Below are positions 57,931 through 64,000 of a stretch of DNA of 64,000 nt, one piece after another. The position numbers were made by a program, and so were the translations under genes. The notes beneath the pieces were generated by a model. The model searched no databases and was not told the origin of the DNA. It was given only the letters and a program-made list of their open reading frames with translations. The stretch is from Aquilaria yunnanensis. Its lineage: Eukaryota > Streptophyta > Magnoliopsida > Malvales > Thymelaeaceae. The stretch is from positions 89,569,501-89,633,500 of the forward strand of contig CM077595.1 in assembly GCA_039654915.1 (NCBI GenBank). Direction: 5' to 3'. Numbering within the stretch: the first letter of the stretch is position 1; each line of letters starts with the position of its first letter.

Positions 57931-59398
57931 TTATTATTTATTTATTTTTAAAGTGGATGGCCAAAAAGCCCCACTTTATTATTAATCTTCCTTTATATAA
58001 TTTATTTCATTTAATTCACCTTTACCCATAAATAAATAATAACTAACTAAAAGAAGATTCTTTTATATGAATAATTAAATTTTATTCTTTTAAGGCTAAT
58101 AAAAAAATAATTTTTAAAAGCCAATCATCTTTTATTATCTCTAAAACGTATGTTTTTATTTCTTAAAAAAAAAAAACAACAAAAAGTTAATCTTTTTATT
58201 CCTTTTGTTAAAATTATTAAACAAACATAATCAAATAATCACAAAAAATAAAAAATCATTTTTTTAAATATATCTTTAAAAGTAGTAATAATTAAAATTA
58301 AATAAAAACAATAATAAAATCCAATAAAAATTATGACTAAAATTCATTAAAACTAAAATAAAAAAATTAAAAATCCATGACCAAATGATCCGCTAGGATC
58401 TATGGCTTGGAAATATTTTTAAATAAAGTATATAAATAAACTTTTCTTTATTAAAAATAAAATTTTGGGACTAATATATTAATTATTTATTAAAATAATA
58501 AAATATAAATTTTTAGTTTTCTTTATTAATAAAAAAGAATAAAAAGAGTAAAATTTTTGGGTTAATATTTTATTCAGTAACATTTTACTTATTTCTTTTA
58601 AAATAATAAAATATGACTTTTTTTTAGTAATAAAAATAATGATAAAAGTAAAATTTTTGGGTTAATATTTTATTCAGTAATATTTTGCTTATTTCTTTTA
58701 AAATAATGAAAAGAGATAACTTTTTGTTTCCTTTATAAAAATCTTAGCAAATGATTTCAAAAATAGAATAAATTCAAAAGGATTAAATTATCTCTTAAAT
58801 ATCTTAGACTTATTAATTAAAATTACTTATAAAAAAAAAGAACATAAAAATGAAATATAAATATCAAAACTTTCCTTTATTTTTTTTAAAATATACATAT
58901 AAATTTTATTTTTTTAAGATCCTTGTTAAATAATCACTTCTTTTTAATTAATTTTTTTTTATCAAAAACAAAACATATAAATATCAAAAATTTTCCTTTA
59001 TGTTTAAAATATACATAAAATTTTTTTTTAGTTTCTTTTCTTGAATAATCATTTTTTTGCTTAATTCATTCAAAACAAAATTAAGACTTTTGTTCTATTT
59101 ATGAAAAATACATATGAATTTTGCCTTCATCATTGAATAAATAAAATTTTAATTAAATAAAAAAAAACATAAAATAAATCTAAGTCATGTTGTTAAGTCT
59201 AAAAATTTTTTAGTTCATGGTATATTGGCTGGAAACTGTCTCGTGCCCGCTTTTGAGCTGCTTCACCTGGTGAAGAGGGTCTGGCTGAGTAACAACGCCC
59301 CGTACCATGATCAAATTTTTTTTGAATTAACTTCTTATTAAAAAAAATTAATTACTTTTTAAGTAATTCTTTAAATAATAAATATCCTTCATTAAACA

Positions 59399-59540
59399 AG
59401 AAAAATTAATAAAAAAAAAGAGAAAAAAAGAAAAGAAAGATAAGAAAAAGAAAAGAAAGGAAAGAAAGGAAAGATAAAATCAAGAAAAAAAAAAGAAAGG
59501 AAAGATAAGAAAAAAGAAAAGAAAGGAAAGAAAAAAAAAA
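59399..59540. repeat. Purine-rich low-complexity tract in the LTR
   Basis: Repeated GAAAAGAAAGGAAAGAAAGG-like sequence, all A and G on the plus strand apart from scattered T bases. Confidence 0.85.
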
Positions 59541-59799
59541 TAAATAAAATTTTTAGATTATTAATAAATCTAAAAATTTCATAAACAAAAAGAATTACGA
59601 ATTAGTAATTAAACTAACAATTAATTCTATAATAAGTAAGAATGTAATAATTAATTATAAAAAAATTAATTTCCATATCCGGATGATCCGGCAGGATCTA
59701 CGGTTTCGAAAACTTTTTTTTTACTAAATAAATTAAATAAATACAAAGATAAAAATCCATATTTACAATATAGATTAAATTATTTAAAAGTTCACCAAA

Positions 59800-59887
59800 T
59801 TCCGTGTCCAGATGACTCGGCAGAGTCCATGGTTCGGAATCAAAATCTTCCGTGTCCAAATGACTCGGCAGAGTCCATGGTTCGGAA
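59800..59887. repeat. 48-bp tandem duplication in the LTR
   Basis: TTCCGTGTCCAGATGACTCG begins at 59800 and nearly the same sequence begins at 59848. Both continue into GCAGAGTCCATGGTTCGGAA. Related single motifs occur near 58378 (AAATGATCCGCTAGGATCTA) and 59680 (GGATGATCCGGCAGGATCTA). Confidence 0.85.
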
Positions 59888-60167
59888 GTATAAAATTTCA
59901 TACAAATTAATTAATTTACCAAAATCAACATTTTCGACTAATTCAGTTAAAATTTCTAGTTTGAAAATTAACTGAATTTTTTTAAAGCAAAGTAAAATAA
60001 AATTAAAATCAACTAAGGTGCCAATTTTGGGCGCTATAACAATATTATTTTAGCGTAACCGTACTCCCGATCCCCGAACTCTCGCAGACCATATTTTAAG
60101 GTATCCAATCGACCTGAGCGAAAACCGATTGGTGGCGACTCCCGAAAAAGACCCGCACGTTGCCACA

Positions 60168-60793
60168 GCTTGGCGACTCCGCTGGGGAATCGACGTTAGT
60201 GAGTCGAGCCTAAAGTTGATTTGTTTTGATTTACGTTGCTTTACTATTATGTGGATTTATATATTATATTTACTTAAGTAAACATGCATAATGCATTCAC
60301 AAAATGAAGCTCTATACCCGAGCTTCCTTAAATCAAACACGATTCTTTCTAAGCGGAATTGGTGTTGCTGTCCTTGTGAGGCCACGGTCTCCAAGCCTTC
60401 ACCAGTTTCAAAGTAGCAAAGTAGTGTATTGCCTTCTGAGACGGTTAATCTCTGCATGGGCCCACGAAAAGCTACGACTCGAATTAATCCATTCCTTACA
60501 TAAACCCTAGAGGGTAAGGAATCGGGCCGTCACTATGATTCAGTGACGGGATTCGGGAACTATCCCTTGCCTTTTTGATAAACCACCTTCTGGATGTAGA
60601 ATTCCTTACTCTACCTTAGAACCAACCAATAAGAATTTCCCATACCTCGGTTCCCATTTCCATAGGTTTTGTTTTATCTATATGTTTGTATGATCCTATG
60701 TGTTATTTTTTTTTACTAACTCTATTTTTCCTTATTTTTCCGGCATATACATTTCATCATTAAAGATAAGTATTTGGTGAAAGAACTATTATC
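60168..60793 (+). other. Retrotransposon leader between LTR and ORF1
   Basis: The primer binding site and about 600 bp of untranslated leader. A 68-codon frame at 60304-60510 is not family-like and is treated as leader. Confidence 0.5.
60171..60191 (+). promoter_or_regulatory. tRNA primer binding site
   Basis: TGGCGACTCCGCTGGGGAAT lies 3 bp after the LTR end. Its complement ends in GTCGCCA, as a mature tRNA 3' end would. From memory, Ogre elements use a tRNA-Arg with this end. Confidence 0.75.
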
Positions 60794-62488
60794 ATGGATA
60801 TTCTCGATTATCTTCCCACGGCTGTTACTGGATCATGGAATGACACGGTAATCGAAACTCAGCCTGAAGCTATGGAATATTCCGAAACGGCTCAAAAGCT
60901 TCACGGAGATGCTCTGACATCCCACTCTCACGTACAGCTTAAGGACCAGGTATCGGTCCGGATAAATCAGAACGACACCACGGAATTATTGCAAGTCTGG
61001 AATAGTTGGAACTCTACTGATCGGGAAGCTTTTACGGCAAAATATGGTCACATCGCTTGCCTACTAAAGGTTACCGTTGATGCATCACTTGTCCGAGCTC
61101 TAATACAATTTTGGGATCCATTTTATCGATGCTTTTCTTTCGATAAGATAGATCTGGTTCCAACCATTGAAGAATACAATAACCTCTTGGGTTGGTCCTC
61201 CAACTATCCAATTGAGACGTATCAACATGATAGAAGAACGGAGCCTCATCGAGCCCTAGCAAAATTATTGGATATGCCAGCTTCCAGTCTTCAAACCAAG
61301 TTTGCAACAAAAGGATCTCGAAAATTTTTCAGTTGGATCGACTTAAAACAATTAAGTCACGTTCTCCCTAAGAAAAATCAACGACGCAAGCTTTTCGCCT
61401 TGGTGATATATGGCCTGGTAGTCTTCCCAAGAATCGTCGGATTCATTGAAGGAGACATCATTACACTATTTGAGCAAATCTGCAATGCTCAAATAAATCC
61501 GACCTCAGTAATATTATGTGAAACTATCAGGGCATTAAACTTTTGTCGCCAAAGAGGGGGCAAATTCATAGGATGTTCACATCTCCTCAACATTTGGATC
61601 AAAAGCCACCTTCCTTGTGAGAAGCAACATTTTGGAAATCGCTTTTCAAAGGACTTCATCCCAATCGAAGCCTTTTTGAAAAGTGAAACCACTAATCACG
61701 ATAGCAAGGAAGCATGGGTTGATTATTTCAAGAACATCACCGAATTCCAAATTGAATGGAGAGCCCCCTGGTCTACCTCCACCCGCGTTGTCTACCGTTG
61801 CGGCAATTGCCCGTGGGTTCCTCTCTTAGGTATATGGGGAGGAACAAGTTATGCCCCAGCTCAAGTACGAAAACAATTTGGGTCCATGCAATTTATACCC
61901 ATGACGCATAATCTGAGTAAGTTGGAATTTTCACACGAAGATCCAAATTCAAATAAGCTCGCAATGGGTATTTCAGTTGCGTGGAAAATAATTTTCATAT
62001 TGAAGTCGGGGCCTATTATTTCTCCCACTGCTTATTATGAATGGAGAAATAACCGGAAGGAAGGAATAGTTCTACCTGAAGAGGTCATCAGAAAATTGGC
62101 GAAAAGAGAGTTGGAGAAAGAACTAGAGGAAGAAAAGGAGAAGAACAAGAGGATGCTCCTTGACATACAACAGCTCGGTCACAAAACACAACTCCTCGAA
62201 GAGAAAGTTGAATACCAAAAACAAGTCATCTCCCAATTGGTTGATGAAACCGATCAAAAAGAGATGAGAGTCAGATACTGGGAAGATCAATACAGATTTT
62301 CTCAAGATCAATTACAAACATTTTTGGTAGAAGTCAGAAAAGTTACAGAACAAGCCCAACTAATGGGCGAAGAAGCCAAGGAGTTAGAAGAACTGAGCTG
62401 TCCTACTCCATCAGTAAATGTTCAAAGAATGATGGAGTTCATATCTAATGCCAGAAAGCAGTATTGTACTTTGGGTCATTTCTTTTAA
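60794..62488 (+). CDS. Ogre-type ORF1 protein (PMD/DUF7745-like), 564 aa
   Basis: An intact frame upstream of gag. The first half resembles the plant mobile domain-like (DUF7745) proteins found in Ogre/Tat ORF1: LIQFWDPFYRCFSFDKIDLV, PTIEEYNNLLGWS, KLFALVIYGLVVFPRIVGFI, and a central CPWVPLLGIWGGTSYAPAQV. The C-terminal third (residues about 430-545) is highly charged and predicted coiled coil (KRELEKELEEEKEKNKRM, LLEEKVEYQKQVISQLVDET). The role of this protein in the element is unknown. It is encoded on its own, ending 187 bp before gag, so it needs separate translation or splicing. The start is the first ATG of the frame and is followed closely by family-like sequence. Confidence 0.85.
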   Translation: MDILDYLPTAVTGSWNDTVIETQPEAMEYSETAQKLHGDALTSHSHVQLKDQVSVRINQNDTTELLQVWNSWNSTDREAFTAKYGHIACLLKVTVDASLVRALIQFWDPFYRCFSFDKIDLVPTIEEYNNLLGWSSNYPIETYQHDRRTEPHRALAKLLDMPASSLQTKFATKGSRKFFSWIDLKQLSHVLPKKNQRRKLFALVIYGLVVFPRIVGFIEGDIITLFEQICNAQINPTSVILCETIRALNFCRQRGGKFIGCSHLLNIWIKSHLPCEKQHFGNRFSKDFIPIEAFLKSETTNHDSKEAWVDYFKNITEFQIEWRAPWSTSTRVVYRCGNCPWVPLLGIWGGTSYAPAQVRKQFGSMQFIPMTHNLSKLEFSHEDPNSNKLAMGISVAWKIIFILKSGPIISPTAYYEWRNNRKEGIVLPEEVIRKLAKRELEKELEEEKEKNKRMLLDIQQLGHKTQLLEEKVEYQKQVISQLVDETDQKEMRVRYWEDQYRFSQDQLQTFLVEVRKVTEQAQLMGEEAKELEELSCPTPSVNVQRMMEFISNARKQYCTLGHFF

Positions 62489-62675
62489 ACAAACCTTTGC
62501 TGAATGCAATTGAGAAATTCCACTATAGTTCTTCTTTCACCAAGTATTTACAATATTCATGCATGCATCCATCACATCAATCATACACACATAGAATCTA
62601 ATAAAATAAATATTCCTTTAAAAGGGTAAAATTGGACCTCAACACCGATATTCAACTCGACTCCAAACAAGATTA
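62489..62675 (+). other. Spacer between ORF1 and gag
   Basis: 187 bp with no coding motif. It may carry splice or re-initiation signals. Confidence 0.3.
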
Positions 62676-64000
62676 ATGGCAGAACAAGCCGAAGGACATC
62701 TCATGGAGATGGAGTCCAAGATTGAAAGTATGTCAGAACAGATGAGACAATTGATGGAATTAATCAAAGGGAAAGCAACTCAAGTCCCCATCAAAGAAGT
62801 ACAAGATCCCACTTATCCCCCGGGATTCACCTCGCAACGAGTCTCAGTCCAAAAAAACCTGTTTCAAGAATCAGGACCCTCTGCTAATGTTCACCTGAAA
62901 CAAGACACTGTACAGGAAGAGAAGAAGACATTACCAAAAGATGAAGCAGAATCTCAAAAACTCGAGACAATAGAGAAAAGACTGAGAGCCATTGAAGGAG
63001 GCACTATATTCGGATCCCTTTCAGTGGATGATCTCTGCTTAGTGCCAGACGTCGTAATCCCTTCAGATTTTAAGGTGCCAGATTTCGTGAAATACGATGG
63101 AACGAGTGATCCTATCACTCACATCACATTGTTCCTAAGGAGACTACAACCACTCACAAAAGATGAAAAGGTGTGGATCGCACTTTTTCAGGAAATTCTC
63201 ACAAAATCAGCATTACAGTGGTATCTAAGCCAAGGTCCAAGGAACATAAAAACTTGGAATGACCTTGCTCAGGCCTTCATCGGCAACTATAAACATGTTA
63301 TGGACTTGGCTCCGGATCGCCAAACTCTCCAAAACATGGAGAAGAAAAATCCAGAAACTTTCAAGGAATATGCGCAGCGGTGGAGGGACTTAGCTGCACA
63401 GGTTCAGCCACCCATGACAGAAAGAGAAATGGTCACTTTGTTTGTCCAGACACTAAAATACCCATATTATGACAAACTCATTGGCAATTCGGCAACCAAT
63501 TTCTCCGACGTAGTAATGTCTGGAGAAAGGATCGAGTATGGTATCAGGACCGGAAAGATTACTGAATCCTTTAGCGATCCTATGAAAAGAGGAGGACCTT
63601 CCAGAAGAAAAGATGAAGAAATACAACAAATAGGAAGAGGAAGAGGGATTCCCTTCGTGGGCACTGTGGCCACCGGACCTCGCCTATCCTACTCTGCCAA
63701 TAAGCCCAATTATTATCCTACCAATAGGCCCAATGATTATCCTCCCAATAGGCCCAATGATTATCTTCCCAATAGACCCAACAATTATCCTCCCAACAGG
63801 CCTAATCAGTTACGGCCACCTGTTCCAACTCCTTCAGTACCTGCACCAAGACCAAGAGAAATCTTCGCACCAATTCCCATGACTTATACTGAGCTGTATC
63901 CAAAACTCATCGAAAGTCAACTTATTCGCCCAATTCCTACAAGGCCATTGGAACCCCCGTATCCAAGGTGGTATGACCCTAACATAAATTGCCCATATCA
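62676..64000 (+). CDS. Ty3/gypsy gag (N-terminal part of gag-pol), cut by window edge
   Basis: A continuous frame of 441 codons from the ATG at 62676 to the edge, without a stop. The N-terminus is a coiled-coil-like helix (MEMESKIESMSEQMRQLMEL). The capsid-type Retrotrans_gag domain lies at residues about 125-260: FKVPDFVKYDGTSDPITHIT, LQWYLSQGPRNIKTWNDLAQ, AFIGNYKH and ETFKEYAQRWRDLAAQVQPP. A basic linker and a Pro/Asn-rich octapeptide repeat region follow (about 341-380). A YTELYPKLIE motif near residue 406, common in Tat gag proteins, precedes the expected zinc knuckle and protease, which are not visible here. It assembles the virus-like particle of the retrotransposon. Confidence 0.9.
   Translation, partial: MAEQAEGHLMEMESKIESMSEQMRQLMELIKGKATQVPIKEVQDPTYPPGFTSQRVSVQKNLFQESGPSANVHLKQDTVQEEKKTLPKDEAESQKLETIEKRLRAIEGGTIFGSLSVDDLCLVPDVVIPSDFKVPDFVKYDGTSDPITHITLFLRRLQPLTKDEKVWIALFQEILTKSALQWYLSQGPRNIKTWNDLAQAFIGNYKHVMDLAPDRQTLQNMEKKNPETFKEYAQRWRDLAAQVQPPMTEREMVTLFVQTLKYPYYDKLIGNSATNFSDVVMSGERIEYGIRTGKITESFSDPMKRGGPSRRKDEEIQQIGRGRGIPFVGTVATGPRLSYSANKPNYYPTNRPNDYPPNRPNDYLPNRPNNYPPNRPNQLRPPVPTPSVPAPRPREIFAPIPMTYTELYPKLIESQLIRPIPTRPLEPPYPRWYDPNINCPY
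63697..63812 (+). repeat. 24-bp coding repeat in gag
   Basis: Five units of about 24 bp (AATAGGCCCAATGATTATCC and variants) encode NRPNDYPP-like octapeptides in frame. Unit number could vary between copies. Confidence 0.92.

Larger units (their letters stand above)
56247..60167 (+). repeat. 5' long terminal repeat, 3.9 kb
   Basis: It begins TGTTGACACCCAATTTCGTC, the usual Ogre/Tat LTR start, and ends GACCCGCACGTTGCCACA just before the primer binding site (TG...CA borders). Inside are a TATA box, a CCG-rich segment (56930-57200), a 57430-57930 minisatellite, about 1.8 kb of very A/T-rich DNA, a purine tract and a tandem 48-bp duplication. The short open frames on both strands are judged to be composition effects. 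Confidence 0.82.
56247..64000 (+). mobile_element. Ty3/gypsy Tat/Ogre-like LTR retrotransposon, 5' part
   Basis: In order: a 3.9-kb 5' LTR (56247-60167), a primer binding site (60171), a leader, an extra ORF1 (60794-62488) and the start of gag (62676 to the window edge). Very long LTRs and an ORF before gag are hallmarks of the Ogre/Tat group. Both visible ORFs are open along their length, so the copy looks young. pol and the 3' LTR are outside the window. Confidence 0.88.

Noticed and set aside
60304..60510. A 68-codon frame in the retrotransposon leader
   Set aside because: It shows no similarity to Ogre proteins and lies between the primer site and ORF1.

Overview
This window is nuclear DNA of a flowering plant, almost certainly a eudicot. 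It is AT-rich, its genes have GT-AG introns, and between them lie CACTA, Mutator-like, hAT, PIF/Harbinger (Tourist), Stowaway, LINE and LTR elements. Plant-only families are present: a plastid pyruvate dehydrogenase E1-alpha, a PPR protein, a PADRE/DUF4228 protein and a relic of granule-bound starch synthase. I do not assign a species.

Only five host genes look intact. They are a single-exon DUF4228 gene (24514-25104, minus), cytosolic ribosomal stalk protein P1 (34537-35251, plus, 3 exons), plastid pyruvate dehydrogenase E1-alpha (41161-43084, plus, 3 exons), COG4 of the Golgi tethering complex (44077-47577, minus, 2 exons) and a mitochondrial-type P-class PPR protein (49861-51273, minus, 1 exon). 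E1-alpha and COG4 converge tail to tail. PPR lies 2.3 kb upstream of COG4 on the same strand, a pairing I recall from Arabidopsis At4g01400. A truncated starch synthase pseudogene (36390-37592, minus) lies between P1 and E1-alpha.

Region by region: 1-4892 is the end of a decayed CACTA element with a broken TNP2-type transposase. 4.9-19 kb is gene-poor and full of small elements and LINE remnants. 19081-24081 is a complete non-autonomous CACTA element with perfect TAA target duplications; it carries pieces of two host genes (an EFR3/SRL2-like ARM-repeat protein and the histone chaperone NASP), partly fused in one reading frame. 25.4-31.6 kb holds nested inverted-repeat elements, including a 1.6-kb near-palindrome with a perfect 9-bp target duplication. 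33.8-43 kb is the gene island. 48.8-52.4 kb has several local tandem duplications around the PPR gene, one of which copied its start codon and leader. 53557-54636 is a hAT-type element with a perfect 8-bp duplication.

56247-64000 is the 5' part of a Ty3/gypsy retrotransposon of the Tat/Ogre kind. It has a 3.9-kb LTR, a primer binding site ending as expected for a tRNA 3' end, the extra upstream ORF1 typical of Ogre, and the start of gag. The element runs off the right edge, so protease, reverse transcriptase and integrase are not visible.

No new biochemical system was found. The most unusual structures are the gene-capturing CACTA element with its hairpin-rich terminal arrays, the long palindromic Mutator-like element and the duplicated PPR leader.
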